A stretch of 64,000 bases of DNA. Source: Flavobacteriales bacterium (GTDB lineage: Bacteria > Bacteroidota > Bacteroidia > Flavobacteriales > Flavobacteriaceae). A program made the translations under genes and the position numbers. Numbering within the stretch: position 1 is the first letter of the stretch; the number at the start of each line of letters is the position of its first letter. Positions 53,830 through 63,399 of this stretch are shown in pieces. The DNA is taken from the NCBI GenBank assembly GCA_017303755.1, contig JAFLBS010000009.1, positions 1-64,000 on the forward strand. The letters are read 5' to 3'. Under the pieces are notes generated by a model. It searched no databases, was not told the DNA's origin, and worked only from the letters and a program-made list of their open reading frames with translations.

Positions 53830-54897
53830 ATGTCACACAATATAAAACCAGGAGTTGCTACTGGAGATGAAGTTCAAGCGATATTTCAATATGCTAAAGA
53901 AAAAGGATTTGCACTTCCGGCAGTAAATGTTATTGGTTCAAGCACTATAAACGGAGTTTTAGAAACTGCTGCAAAATTAAAAGCACCTGTAATCATTCAA
54001 TTTTCAAACGGTGGTGCTGCTTATAATGCTGGAAAAGGATTGTCAAATGACGGACAGAAAGCAGCTATTTTAGGTGGAATTGCTGGAGCAAAACACGTTC
54101 ACACTTTAGCTGAAGCGTATGGCGCAACTGTGATTTTACACACTGATCATTGTGCCAAAAATTTACTTCCTTGGATTGATGGTTTGTTGGATGCTTCTGA
54201 AAAACATTTTGCTGAAACTGGTAAGCCTTTGTATTCTTCTCACATGATTGATTTATCAGAAGAACCGATTCACGAAAACATCGAAATTTGCAAAACGTAT
54301 TTGGCTCGTATGAGTAAAATGGGAATGACATTGGAAATTGAATTAGGAATCACAGGCGGTGAAGAAGATGGTGTAGACAATTCAGATGTTGACAGCTCAA
54401 AACTATACACTCAGCCTGAAGAAGTTTCGTATGCTTACGAAGAATTGATGAAAGTAAGTCCGCGTTTTACCATTGCTGCTTCTTTCGGAAACGTTCACGG
54501 TGTTTACAAACCAGGAAACGTAAAATTGACTCCAAAAATTCTACGAAACTCTCAAGAATACGTTCAAAATAAATTCAACACAGGTGCAAATCCAGTTGAT
54601 TTTGTTTTCCACGGTGGATCAGGTTCTACTTTAGAAGAAATCAGAGAAGCCATTTCATATGGTGTTATCAAAATGAATATTGACACCGACTTACAATTTG
54701 CTTTCACCGAAGGAATTCGTGATTATATGACTTCAAAAATTGATTATTTGCGCACACAAATCGGAAGTCCTGATGGCGCAGATTCTCCTAATAAAAAACA
54801 CTACGATCCAAGAAAATGGATCCGCGAAGGTGAAGTAACGTTCAACAACCGTTTAGAACAAGCATTTGCCGACTTAAACAACGTAAATACATTATAA
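53830..54897 (+). CDS. fbaA: Class II fructose-bisphosphate aldolase
   Basis: 355 residues. Landmarks: GVATGDEVQAIFQYAKEKGFALPAVNVIGS, the metal-binding VILHTDHCAKNLLPW, MTLEIELGITGGEEDG and FVFHGGSGSTLEEIREAI. It splits fructose 1,6-bisphosphate into two trioses in glycolysis and gluconeogenesis, using Zn2+ or a similar metal. It lies between tamL and accD on the same strand and has its own -7 box. A word-repeat hairpin separates it from accD. Confidence 0.96.
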   Translation: MSHNIKPGVATGDEVQAIFQYAKEKGFALPAVNVIGSSTINGVLETAAKLKAPVIIQFSNGGAAYNAGKGLSNDGQKAAILGGIAGAKHVHTLAEAYGATVILHTDHCAKNLLPWIDGLLDASEKHFAETGKPLYSSHMIDLSEEPIHENIEICKTYLARMSKMGMTLEIELGITGGEEDGVDNSDVDSSKLYTQPEEVSYAYEELMKVSPRFTIAASFGNVHGVYKPGNVKLTPKILRNSQEYVQNKFNTGANPVDFVFHGGSGSTLEEIREAISYGVIKMNIDTDLQFAFTEGIRDYMTSKIDYLRTQIGSPDGADSPNKKHYDPRKWIREGEVTFNNRLEQAFADLNNVNTL

Positions 54898-54901
54898 ATT
54901 T

Positions 54902-54953
54902 GTTTCAAGTTTCAGGTTTCAGGTTTTAAAACTGACAACTTGAAACTTGAAAC
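54902..54953. repeat. Word-repeat intergenic hairpin (GTTTCAAG type)
   Basis: Left arm 54902-54918 (GTTTCAAGTTTCAGGTT) pairs with right arm 54937-54953 at 16 of 17 bases; the remaining one is a G-T wobble. The left arm continues with a third word copy. It lies between fbaA and accD. Confidence 0.75.
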
Positions 54954-54978
54954 TTTTTAACCTTAAACTAAATAAATA

Positions 54979-55833
54979 ATGGCTTGGTTTAAAAGAAAAG
55001 AAAAAGGAATTCAAACGCCTACCGAAGATAAAAAAGATGTTCCAAAAGGATTGTGGTACAAATCGCCAACAGGAAAAATTATTGATACTGAAGAACTAGC
55101 TCGCAATTTATGGGTAAGTCCAGAAGACGATTTTCACGTTCGAATTGGAAGTGCTGAATACTTTGAAATTTTGTTCGACAACAACGAATTCAAAGAATTA
55201 GATGCTAAAATGACTTCTAAAGATCCTTTGAATTTTGTGGATACAAAAAAATACTCAGAGCGTTTAAAAGACGTTATGGAAAAAACCAAATTGAAAGATG
55301 CGGTTCGAACTGGAGTTGGTAAATCCAAAGGAAAAGATTTAGTGGTTTGTTGTATGGATTTTGCCTTTATTGGTGGTTCGATGGGTGCTGTTGTGGGTGA
55401 AAAAATTGCACGTGGAATTGATTATTCCATCAAAAACAACGTTCCTTTTGTGATGATTTCAAAATCAGGTGGAGCACGTATGATGGAAGCAGCCTATTCG
55501 TTGATGCAATTGGCTAAAACCTCAGCAAAATTGGCACAATTAGCCGAAGCTAAAGTTCCGTACATTTCATTATGTACTGATCCAACAACTGGAGGAACAA
55601 CCGCTTCGTATGCAATGTTAGGAGATATTAACATCTCTGAACCTGGAGCATTAATCGGATTTGCTGGACCACGTGTCGTTCGTGATACAACTGGAAAAGA
55701 TTTACCCGAAGGTTTCCAAACGGCCGAATTCGTTTTAGAACATGGTTTCTTGGATTTTATTGCGCATAGAAAAGAATTAAAAGACAAAATCAACTTGTAT
55801 CTGGATTTGATTTTGAATCAGGATATTCGGTAA
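54979..55833 (+). CDS. accD: Acetyl-CoA carboxylase carboxyltransferase subunit beta, zinc-ribbon-less
   Basis: 284 residues. The carboxyltransferase core is complete ([85 protein letters not shown]). The N-terminal zinc ribbon is not. Where bacterial AccD has CPxC...CPxC, this has [20 protein letters not shown] and [14 protein letters not shown], with all four Cys replaced (Ser in two places). The protein makes malonyl-CoA with AccA for fatty acid synthesis. It is followed by a bidirectional terminator. Confidence 0.94.
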   Translation: MAWFKRKEKGIQTPTEDKKDVPKGLWYKSPTGKIIDTEELARNLWVSPEDDFHVRIGSAEYFEILFDNNEFKELDAKMTSKDPLNFVDTKKYSERLKDVMEKTKLKDAVRTGVGKSKGKDLVVCCMDFAFIGGSMGAVVGEKIARGIDYSIKNNVPFVMISKSGGARMMEAAYSLMQLAKTSAKLAQLAEAKVPYISLCTDPTTGGTTASYAMLGDINISEPGALIGFAGPRVVRDTTGKDLPEGFQTAEFVLEHGFLDFIAHRKELKDKINLYLDLILNQDIR

Positions 55834-55850
55834 ATTTTTAACTAAAAACA

Positions 55851-55884
55851 AAAAATCCCGTCTTTAATCAAGACGGGATTTTTT
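55851..55884. terminator. Bidirectional terminator between accD and TonB receptor
   Basis: Perfect 14-bp stem (55851-55864 with 55870-55883) including CCCGTCTT/AAGACGGG, 5-nt loop, with A/T runs on both sides. It serves the converging accD and TonB-receptor genes. Confidence 0.92.
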
Positions 55885-55886
55885 GT

Positions 55887-58295
55887 TTAAAATTTAGCTT
55901 TCAATGCAATAATAAAATTTTTGCCCGGAGCTACAATTCCGGAGCTGTACGGACGATACCGCTGATCGGTTATGTTTTCCAATCCTACAGTAACTGACCA
56001 ATCATTGGTTATTTTATACATCGATTTTAAATTCAATGTATACCAACTTGGTGAATACGGATTTCCGTTACTGTCAACAGCGTAAATTTCGGTTTTACCT
56101 TTTTCTTCTTCAGGTAAATCTTCAAAATCTTTTTTAGCGCTGTACTGTACATTTACTTGAAAATCGAATTTTTCAGTTGCATAATTTAATCGGGTTACTC
56201 CAAAAAATGGCGCTGCATGACGAGACGGGCTTTTATCACCATTATCCAATTCTTCTTCTCCTTTTTGGAAATTGAAATCAGATGAGAATCCAAATCCAGA
56301 AGGTAATTTTACTTCCACTCCAGCTTGAAATCCAAAAACATTAGCTTTGGCAGCATTTTGTATGGCTTGTACCTGACTTAATTCGCCATCATACACAATT
56401 TGAGATTGACCGTTCAATGCAAAATCCCTACGCACCAAGGCATCTTGCAACAAAGTGTAAAAAGCCGAGAAATCAATTTTTACGTATTTTCCAAACAATT
56501 TAGCAATGTTCACGTCGGCGTTATAAGCATATTCTGCTTTCAAATCAGGATTCGGGATTACTACTGAACCAGGCTCAGAATCGAATACTTTTCCAACATC
56601 ATCCACATTCGGTGAACGAAAAGCAGTAGCTACATTCGAACTAATCACCCATTGATTGGTTGGTTTGAATACTATACCTAAACTTCCTGTTAAAGCTCCG
56701 TTATTCAAATTGGCTTCGGTAAAAGGAAACGGATAAAAAGTAGTATCAAATTGCGCATCGAGTACAAACTGATTGTAACGTAAACCTGAGTGAAGGAGCA
56801 ATTTTTCAGAAAATTTATACTGATCATTTACATAAACAGCATACGATTGCCAAGTGGATTGCGGATAACGTGCTGGTCCGACTTCTGAAGTTTCTGCTAC
56901 TATATCTTCGTTTATACCAGTTGAATTCACATCATTTAAAATGTATTCCAACCCATAAAACAACTTGTTTTTAGTGCTCGTTGATTTAGAAAAATCGGTA
57001 TTCAACGAGTACGCATTTACTTTTTCTATACGAGTTTCTCTATTGGGGTTGTTGATGTTTCGACTGATGCGACTTTCTTCAAAAAATTGATGCGCTAATC
57101 GAACCGACAATTCATCATACAATTTTGATTTTGAGGTAGTATTCATCGTCAAGTTATTCATAATCCATTTTTGTGGACCATAACTGAATTCACCATAACG
57201 AGGCAATCCTGCCGAATTGTATCGAATGTGTCGATCGTAACGCGAATACTCTGATGTTTCGGAAAAATGAAATCCGTATTGAAAATCCCATTTTTCATTG
57301 GGAGCAAATCGTACTTTTTGCATCAAATTGATTTGTGAATACGCGGTTGGTCTTTGAACTAACGGATTGTCATTGGTCACTACTACATCTACTCCATTTT
57401 GTCTTTGCACATAAAACGGGCGCAAATATTCGTTTGGACCATGACTTCCCATTCGTAAATCGCCAAAATCATTGGAACTAATGCTGGTAACTGTGGCCCA
57501 TTTTCTCCATCCAATATTCGCATCAAAATGACCTGTTTTTTCATTATTAGCTGATGAATATCGCATCAAAGCACTTCCTGAAACGAAAGATTTATCCTTG
57601 GAAGAAAACTGAGGAGTTAACGTTTGAAAACTCATAACACCTCCAATGGCGTCGCTGCCGTAAACGACAGAACCTGGACCAAAAAGCACTTCCGTTTTTT
57701 CTGTGGCGAATGGATCAAGTGAAATGACATTCTGAATATTTCCACCTCTGAAAATCGCTGTATTCATTCGAACACCATCAATAGAGTACAACAATCGATT
57801 AGTGGCAAAACCTCTGATCATCGGACTTCCACCACCTTGCTGACTTTTCTGAATGAACACTTTGCCCGAAGAGCCAAGTAAATCAGCGGCCGTTTGCGGG
57901 TTTAGCAATGTTACATCTTTGGGAGAAATCACTTGAATTTTTTGAGCAATATCGGTTGAATTCTGTTTCCATTTATTTCCGGAAACCACAACTTCGTCCA
58001 TTTTAATTGACAAAAAAGTAAGTACAATTTGAAATGAAGCCGATTGCAACTGATTGTAACTAACGACTTGTTTTTCGTATCCAAATAAAGAGATTACTAT
58101 AGAATTTACTCCTTTAAACGCAGAAATATCAGCAACTCCATAAGAATTGGTCTGAATACTCAGATTCTTTTCCTCTGATGAAATCAAAACTGATTCTAAC
58201 GGAGCATTTGTTTCCTTATCTTTAATTGTAATGTTTTGAGAATAGCTAAAAGCACATATTCCCATGAACAACCAAAGAAAATATTTTTTATACAT
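55887..58295 (-). CDS. TonB-dependent receptor, haemoglobin/transferrin type
   Basis: 802 residues. Signal peptide (1-19), a carboxypeptidase-regulatory-like domain (about 20-100, ITIKDKETNAPLESVLISSEEKN), then the plug: DVTLLNPQTAADLLGSSGKVFIQKSQQGGGSPMIRGFATNRLLYSIDGVRMNTAIFRGGNIQNVISLDPFATEKTEVLFGPGSVVYGSDAIGGVM, the pattern of the haemoglobin/transferrin/lactoferrin receptor family. The barrel ends in FIIALKAKF. It likely imports haem or another iron or metal complex, or a different large substrate, driven by TonB. No Fur box was recognised upstream. Confidence 0.88.
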   Translation of the reverse strand: MYKKYFLWLFMGICAFSYSQNITIKDKETNAPLESVLISSEEKNLSIQTNSYGVADISAFKGVNSIVISLFGYEKQVVSYNQLQSASFQIVLTFLSIKMDEVVVSGNKWKQNSTDIAQKIQVISPKDVTLLNPQTAADLLGSSGKVFIQKSQQGGGSPMIRGFATNRLLYSIDGVRMNTAIFRGGNIQNVISLDPFATEKTEVLFGPGSVVYGSDAIGGVMSFQTLTPQFSSKDKSFVSGSALMRYSSANNEKTGHFDANIGWRKWATVTSISSNDFGDLRMGSHGPNEYLRPFYVQRQNGVDVVVTNDNPLVQRPTAYSQINLMQKVRFAPNEKWDFQYGFHFSETSEYSRYDRHIRYNSAGLPRYGEFSYGPQKWIMNNLTMNTTSKSKLYDELSVRLAHQFFEESRISRNINNPNRETRIEKVNAYSLNTDFSKSTSTKNKLFYGLEYILNDVNSTGINEDIVAETSEVGPARYPQSTWQSYAVYVNDQYKFSEKLLLHSGLRYNQFVLDAQFDTTFYPFPFTEANLNNGALTGSLGIVFKPTNQWVISSNVATAFRSPNVDDVGKVFDSEPGSVVIPNPDLKAEYAYNADVNIAKLFGKYVKIDFSAFYTLLQDALVRRDFALNGQSQIVYDGELSQVQAIQNAAKANVFGFQAGVEVKLPSGFGFSSDFNFQKGEEELDNGDKSPSRHAAPFFGVTRLNYATEKFDFQVNVQYSAKKDFEDLPEEEKGKTEIYAVDSNGNPYSPSWYTLNLKSMYKITNDWSVTVGLENITDQRYRPYSSGIVAPGKNFIIALKAKF

Positions 58296-58368
58296 TTTTG
58301 ATTATTTATTAACTACCGTCAGAAGTTATCTTTTCATTTTAAGAATACGACTAATTATTTTCAAGCAA

Positions 58369-59625
58369 TTACATTCCGCTACGAATGGCTTCAACTGGGT
58401 CTAAATGCGAAGCAGAAATGGCAGGTAAAATTCCAGAAATTATACCTACAAATATAGATAAGCCCGTTCCAATTGCTATATTTGAGAAACTCAAGACAAA
58501 CTCAAAATCCAGTAAACTGGTTAGTAACATAGCCAATAACCATACAATTATGAGGCCGATTAATCCACCTATTATACATAAAATTACCGATTCAAAAAGG
58601 AATTGAAAAAGGATGAACTTATTTTTTGCACCGAGTGATTTTTGAATACCGATTAAGTTGGTTCGCTCTTTAACGGAAACAAACATGATATTTGCGATAC
58701 CAAAACCACCTACAAGAAGCGAAAATCCGGCAATAACCCAACCCATAATGTTCATTTGAGTGATAATTGCATCTATTTGATCGGTTGCTCCTTTTAAGAT
58801 ATTGACAAAAAAGGTGTCTACTTGACCTGATTTCAATCCTCTTTTTACTCTTAGTTTTTGAATTAATTCTCCTTTAATATCTTCCAAATTAACATCCTCA
58901 CTGGGTCGAATAATGATAATTGGAGTAAATAATTCATTGTTATCACCAAACATACTTCTGATTTTGTTCATTGGAACGTAAACAGTATTATCTGGATTTG
59001 AACCAAAACTAACCATTCGCTCTCCCACTTTTTTCAACACTCCAATAACGATAAACTTTTGTCCGTATAAACGAATTTCTTTATCAATTGGATTTTGATT
59101 TTCAAACAGTAATGAAGCAATTTCATTTCCTAAAATGATACAATTTCTGCCTGAATTGGATTCTTGTTCGTTAAAAAATCTGCCTTCATCAAAATCAAGC
59201 TTCTCGATATCGATGAATTCATACGTACAAGGTTTAATATCAACAGAACTAGCTGTTTTTTCTTCATATTTAATATTCTCTTTCTTGGTAAAAAACTGGT
59301 AACAAACAGCTTCAACTCCATTGACACTATTTTTTATGTAGTTGTATTCATCAAAAGTAACGTCTGGAAATTGTTCTATCTTCCAATCTGGAACCTCACT
59401 TGGACCAAAACAATATTTAAATAAGAAAATAGATCTATTGTCTAAACCACTGATGTCACTTCTAATTTTTCGATCCAAAGAATCAACTGCAGTAAGCACT
59501 GCAATGATCGAAAAAATACCAATCGTAACACCCAATAATGACAGTAATGTGCGCAATTTATTATTCCGCAATGCATTCATTGCAAAAGTAAAACTCTCTT
59601 TTATTAATCGAAGATAAACTATCAT
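58369..59625 (-). CDS. MacB-like ABC transporter permease (FtsX family)
   Basis: 418 residues. One N-terminal transmembrane helix (about 20-42), a large periplasmic MacB core domain, then three more helices (about 290-310, 335-360 and 385-405) and the family end SGILPAISASHLDPVEAIRSGM. Such permeases export peptides, lipids or antibiotics or act mechanically across the periplasm; the ATPase partner is not in the window. A TAACTTTG box lies six bases before the start, predicting a leaderless or near-leaderless mRNA. Confidence 0.88.
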   Translation of the reverse strand: MIVYLRLIKESFTFAMNALRNNKLRTLLSLLGVTIGIFSIIAVLTAVDSLDRKIRSDISGLDNRSIFLFKYCFGPSEVPDWKIEQFPDVTFDEYNYIKNSVNGVEAVCYQFFTKKENIKYEEKTASSVDIKPCTYEFIDIEKLDFDEGRFFNEQESNSGRNCIILGNEIASLLFENQNPIDKEIRLYGQKFIVIGVLKKVGERMVSFGSNPDNTVYVPMNKIRSMFGDNNELFTPIIIIRPSEDVNLEDIKGELIQKLRVKRGLKSGQVDTFFVNILKGATDQIDAIITQMNIMGWVIAGFSLLVGGFGIANIMFVSVKERTNLIGIQKSLGAKNKFILFQFLFESVILCIIGGLIGLIIVWLLAMLLTSLLDFEFVLSFSNIAIGTGLSIFVGIISGILPAISASHLDPVEAIRSGM

Positions 59626-59630
59626 AGTGT

Positions 59631-59638
59631 CAAAGTTA
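59631..59638 (-). promoter_or_regulatory. -7 box (TAACTTTG) of the permease gene
   Basis: Perfect TAnnTTTG, five bases before the ATG at 59625. Confidence 0.55.
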
Positions 59639-59803
59639 AATGATTAGTTTGTAAAGAGCACTTTTTGTTACAAATTTTCAAAATTAATTAGACGATTTGT
59701 TGAAAATAAAAGGCTCGTGCTTTGAATTCATTTGCCCTAAAAAAAAGTTGCATTTTTATCGAAAAAAATAGTCGCAACTAAAATAATTTCAGAGTAAAAA
59801 AAC

Positions 59804-59811
59804 TACTTTTG
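59804..59811 (+). promoter_or_regulatory. -7 box (TACTTTTG) of purH
   Basis: Perfect TAnnTTTG. It ends two bases before the upstream in-frame ATG (59813), so that ATG cannot be in the leader; the purH start is 59858. Confidence 0.6.
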
Positions 59812-59857
59812 CATGCTTTCAACTAACTACAATTTTAAAGCAACAACACTACAAAAA

Positions 59858-61384
59858 ATGAGCACAACTAAAACCATTCAATCGGCCCTAATTTCGGTAT
59901 TTGACAAAACAGGATTGGAGCCAATTGTAAGACAATTACACCAACAAAACGCAACCATTTATTCGACTGGCGGAACTGAAGAATTCATAAAAAACTTAGG
60001 CATTCCTGTAGTTGCCGTTGAAGACATCACTTCCTATCCATCAATATTAGGTGGAAGAGTAAAAACACTACATCCTAAAATTTTTGGTGGAATTTTAAAT
60101 CGTCAAGACAACCCTACTGATGTGCAACAAATGGAAGAATTTGAGATTCCGCAAATTGACTTAGTAATTGTAGATTTATATCCGTTTGAAAAAACAGTTG
60201 CATCGGGCGCAAGTGAAGCTGATATCATTGAAAAAATTGATATTGGTGGTATTTCGTTAATTCGTGCAGCGGCTAAAAATTTTAAAGATACTGTGATTGT
60301 TCCTTCTGTTGATGAATACCAATTATTTTTAGAAATGATCGTTTCAGGAAATGGAGCTACCAATTTAGAGCAAAGAAAATATTTAGCAACAAGAGCATTC
60401 CATGTTTCTTCCCATTACGATTCGGCTATTTTTAACTATTTCAATACTGAAGATACTTACTATAAAGCGAGTATAGCCAATGGTCAAGTATTACGTTATG
60501 GCGAAAACCCGCATCAAAAAGGGTTTTTCTTTGGCGATTTTGACGCTATGTTTACCAAATTACACGGTAAGGAATTATCATACAATAATTTATTAGATGT
60601 TGATGCAGCGGTGAATTTAATTTTAGAATTTAAAAATGACTCACCCACTTTTGCCATCTTAAAACACAACAACGCCTGCGGTTTAGCCACTCGGAACTCA
60701 ATGAAAGAGGCTTATTTGGCGGCTTTGGCCGGAGATCCGACATCGGCATTTGGTGGTGTTTTAATTGCAAATGGCAACATTGATACTGCAACAGCAACTG
60801 AAATCAATTCGCTTTTTTGTGAAGTAGTAATTGCTCCTAGCTTTGATGCTGAAGCGTTAAATATTCTACAAGAAAAAAAGAATCGTATTATATTGACCAT
60901 AAACAACGTACCTTTACCTGAACGCCAAGTGAGAACGTGTTTGAATGGTTTATTAATTCAAGATAGAAATTCGATTACAGACAATAAAGAAGGTCTAAAA
61001 ACCGTTACACATACAGCTCCAACTTCGCAAGAAATTGACGATTTGATTTTTGCTTCAAAGATTTGTAAAAACACCAAGTCAAACACTATTGTTTTAGCAA
61101 AAAACAACACATTAATTGCTTCTGGAACAGGACAAACCTCACGAGTTGACGCTCTAAAACAGTCGATCGAAAAAGCAAATTCATTTGGATTTGATTTGAC
61201 TGGAGCCGTAATGGCAAGTGACGCGTTCTTCCCATTTCCAGATTGTGTAGAGATTGCACATCAGGCTGGAATTACGGCTGTAATACAACCTGGAGGTTCA
61301 ATAAAAGACGAATTGAGCATCAATTATTGCAATGAAAATAAAGTTGCAATGGTATTTACAGGAATACGTCATTTTAAACATTAA
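59858..61384 (+). CDS. purH: Bifunctional AICAR transformylase / IMP cyclohydrolase
   Basis: 508 residues from MSTTKTIQSALISVFDKTGLEPIV. The N-terminal IMP cyclohydrolase (MGS-like) domain shows ATIYSTGGTEEFIKNLGIPVV and ILGGRVKTLHPKIFGGIL. The C-terminal transformylase shows LRYGENPHQKG, ILKHNNACGLA, GDPTSAFGGVL, and SDAFFPFPDCVEIAHQAGITAVIQPGGSIKD. It performs the last two steps of purine synthesis. The ATG at 59813 is too close to the -7 box. mreB follows on the same strand with its own -7 box. Confidence 0.97.
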   Translation: MSTTKTIQSALISVFDKTGLEPIVRQLHQQNATIYSTGGTEEFIKNLGIPVVAVEDITSYPSILGGRVKTLHPKIFGGILNRQDNPTDVQQMEEFEIPQIDLVIVDLYPFEKTVASGASEADIIEKIDIGGISLIRAAAKNFKDTVIVPSVDEYQLFLEMIVSGNGATNLEQRKYLATRAFHVSSHYDSAIFNYFNTEDTYYKASIANGQVLRYGENPHQKGFFFGDFDAMFTKLHGKELSYNNLLDVDAAVNLILEFKNDSPTFAILKHNNACGLATRNSMKEAYLAALAGDPTSAFGGVLIANGNIDTATATEINSLFCEVVIAPSFDAEALNILQEKKNRIILTINNVPLPERQVRTCLNGLLIQDRNSITDNKEGLKTVTHTAPTSQEIDDLIFASKICKNTKSNTIVLAKNNTLIASGTGQTSRVDALKQSIEKANSFGFDLTGAVMASDAFFPFPDCVEIAHQAGITAVIQPGGSIKDELSINYCNENKVAMVFTGIRHFKH

Positions 61385-61390
61385 TTTTAT

Positions 61391-61398
61391 TATTTTTG
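61391..61398 (+). promoter_or_regulatory. -7 box (TATTTTTG) of mreB
   Basis: Perfect TAnnTTTG word about 48 bp before the mreB ATG at 61447. Confidence 0.6.
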
Positions 61399-61446
61399 TG
61401 TGCTAAAATTTATTTACTATAACACGTTAACACCCTTTCATTAACT

Positions 61447-62475
61447 ATGGGATTTTTTGATTTCATGACCGAGGATATTGCTATCGACCTTGGTACCGCA
61501 AATACACTGATTATTCACAACGACAAAGTTGTGATTGACAGTCCATCTATTGTAGCTAGAGACCGAATTACAGGTAAAATTATTGCTGTTGGAAAAGAAG
61601 CCAATATGATGCAAGGTAAAACCCATGAAAACATCAAAACCATACGACCTTTGAAAGACGGAGTTATTGCCGATTTTGACGCCTCTGAAAAGATGATTAG
61701 CATGTTCATCAAAAGTATCCCAGCTTTAAAAAAGAGAATGTTTACTCCTGCTTTGCGCATGGTAGTTTGTATTCCGTCTGGAATTACCGAAGTAGAAATG
61801 CGTGCGGTAAAAGAATCATGTGAGCGCGTTAATGGTAAAGAAGTATATTTAATTCATGAGCCAATGGCTGCGGCTATCGGTATTGGAATTGACATCATGC
61901 AACCCAAAGGAAACATGATTGTGGATATAGGTGGTGGAACAACCGAAATTGCAGTTATTGCTTTAGGCGGAATTGTATGTGATAAATCAGTAAAAATTGC
62001 GGGTGACGTTTTCACCAATGATATTATTTATTACATGAGAACGCAACACAATTTATTTGTGGGTGAAACTACAGCTGAAAAAATTAAAATTCAAGTCGGT
62101 GCAGCAACTGATGGTTTAGACACTCCACCCGATGACATGTCGGTTCAAGGAAGAGATTTACTTACCGGAAAACCTAAACAAGTAGAAGTTTCGTTTAGAG
62201 AAATTGCCAAAGCATTGGATAAATCCATCCAACGTATTGAAGATGCGATTATGGAAACTTTATCTCAAACTCCACCCGAATTAGCTGCTGATATTTACAA
62301 CACGGGTATTTATCTTGCTGGTGGTGGATCAATGTTAAGAGGTTTAGACAAACGTATTTCTCAAAAAACAGATTTACCGGTTTACATTGCCGAAGATCCT
62401 TTGAAAGCGGTGGTAAGAGGAACTGGAATTGCGTTAAAAAACATCTCTAAATTTAGAAGTATTCTTATTAAATAA
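61447..62475 (+). CDS. mreB: Rod-shape-determining protein MreB
   Basis: 342 residues, the usual actin-like length. Landmarks: IAIDLGTANTLIIHNDKVVIDSPSIVA (phosphate 1), GNMIVDIGGGTTEIAVIALGG (phosphate 2) and IYLAGGGSMLRGLDKRI (adenosine). It polymerises under the membrane and guides elongasome cell-wall synthesis. First gene of mreB-mreC-mreD-mrdA. Confidence 0.98.
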   Translation: MGFFDFMTEDIAIDLGTANTLIIHNDKVVIDSPSIVARDRITGKIIAVGKEANMMQGKTHENIKTIRPLKDGVIADFDASEKMISMFIKSIPALKKRMFTPALRMVVCIPSGITEVEMRAVKESCERVNGKEVYLIHEPMAAAIGIGIDIMQPKGNMIVDIGGGTTEIAVIALGGIVCDKSVKIAGDVFTNDIIYYMRTQHNLFVGETTAEKIKIQVGAATDGLDTPPDDMSVQGRDLLTGKPKQVEVSFREIAKALDKSIQRIEDAIMETLSQTPPELAADIYNTGIYLAGGGSMLRGLDKRISQKTDLPVYIAEDPLKAVVRGTGIALKNISKFRSILIK

Positions 62476-62550
62476 AATTCCAAAGTCAAATTCCAAATCC
62501 CAAAATAGAGTACAAGAATCCTAAATTTTGGAGTTTGGAATTTGAAATTT
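62476..62550. repeat. Word-repeat intergenic hairpin (TTTGGAAT type)
   Basis: Left arm around 62486-62508 (TCAAATTCCAAATCCCAAAA) pairs with right arm around 62521-62546 (TTTTGGAGTTTGGAATTTGA) with few mismatches. Both are repeats of CAAATTCCAA-like words. It lies between mreB and mreC. Confidence 0.7.
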
Positions 62551-62565
62551 TATACTACTTAAATT

Positions 62566-63399
62566 ATGCAGCAAATATTTAATTTTATATTTAAAAACAG
62601 CTATCGTATGCTGTTTTTGCTGCTTATTGGCATTTCGTTAGGACTTACTATTCAATCACATTCGTATCATAAAAGTAAATTAATCAGTTCGGCCAATTTC
62701 ATGTCGGGTGGTGTTTATCAAAAGATGAACAATGTAGAAGAATACTTCAATCTTAAAATTCAAAACGAAGAGCTAGCTCGAGAAAACGCGCGTTTGAAAA
62801 GTTTATTATTCAACCAAAAAGACAGTACAACTATTAAAGAAGTTGACAGTGTTTTTGGTGTGAAGAAAATCAACATCATCGAATCGAAAGTAATCAAAAA
62901 CTCTTATAATGTTCATCAAAATTACTTAACACTGAACTCAGGTTACAAACAAGGTGTAAAAAACGATATGGGTGTAATTAACAGTTTAGGAATTGTAGGA
63001 GTAATTGAAAATACCTCGGCCAATTACTCGACTGTTTTAAGTATTTTGAACACTAATAAGTTAAAATTCAATGCTAAAATAAAAAAATCAGGGCATTTTG
63101 GTTCATTAACATGGAATGGCAAAAATGCGGGTTATGTTCAGTTGATTGATGTTCCGAGATTGGCACAAGTTCGAAAAGGTGATACTGTTGTAACAGGTGG
63201 TCAATCTGAAATATTTCCTGAAAACATCAATATTGGTGCAATTGAAAAAGTATACATTGATGATGAAACCAATTTCTACACTTTAGACATTCGTTTGTTT
63301 AATGACATGACGAGTTTGGGTTACGTTTACATCATCAAAAACAAAGACACTCCAGAAATAAAAAAATTAGAGAAACTAACCACAACCGAAGATGAATAG
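62566..63399 (+). CDS. mreC: Rod-shape-determining protein MreC
   Basis: 277 residues. N-terminal transmembrane helix (about 13-33), a coiled coil (about 50-80, KMNNVEEYFNLKIQNEELARENARLKSLL) and the beta-rich core (GVINSLGIVGVIENTSANYSTVLSILN, GDTVVTGGQSEIFPENINIGAIEKVY). It forms a periplasmic scaffold with MreB/MreD and PBP2. It overlaps mreD by 8 bp. Confidence 0.95.
   Translation: MQQIFNFIFKNSYRMLFLLLIGISLGLTIQSHSYHKSKLISSANFMSGGVYQKMNNVEEYFNLKIQNEELARENARLKSLLFNQKDSTTIKEVDSVFGVKKINIIESKVIKNSYNVHQNYLTLNSGYKQGVKNDMGVINSLGIVGVIENTSANYSTVLSILNTNKLKFNAKIKKSGHFGSLTWNGKNAGYVQLIDVPRLAQVRKGDTVVTGGQSEIFPENINIGAIEKVYIDDETNFYTLDIRLFNDMTSLGYVYIIKNKDTPEIKKLEKLTTTEDE

Noticed and set aside
55530-55550. 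Second TTGGCACAATT sigma-54-like word
   Set aside because: It lies within accD coding sequence and follows from the codons for Leu-Ala-Gln-Leu.
59639-59803. Riboswitch in the purH upstream region
   Set aside because: Only a short 6-bp inverted repeat (AGTTGC/GCAACT) is seen. No conserved purine or other aptamer signature, and the interval is shared with the divergent permease promoter.
59813-59857. N-terminal extension of PurH from ATG 59813
   Set aside because: That ATG lies one base after the -7 box; transcription would begin at or after it. The family N-terminus starts at 59858.
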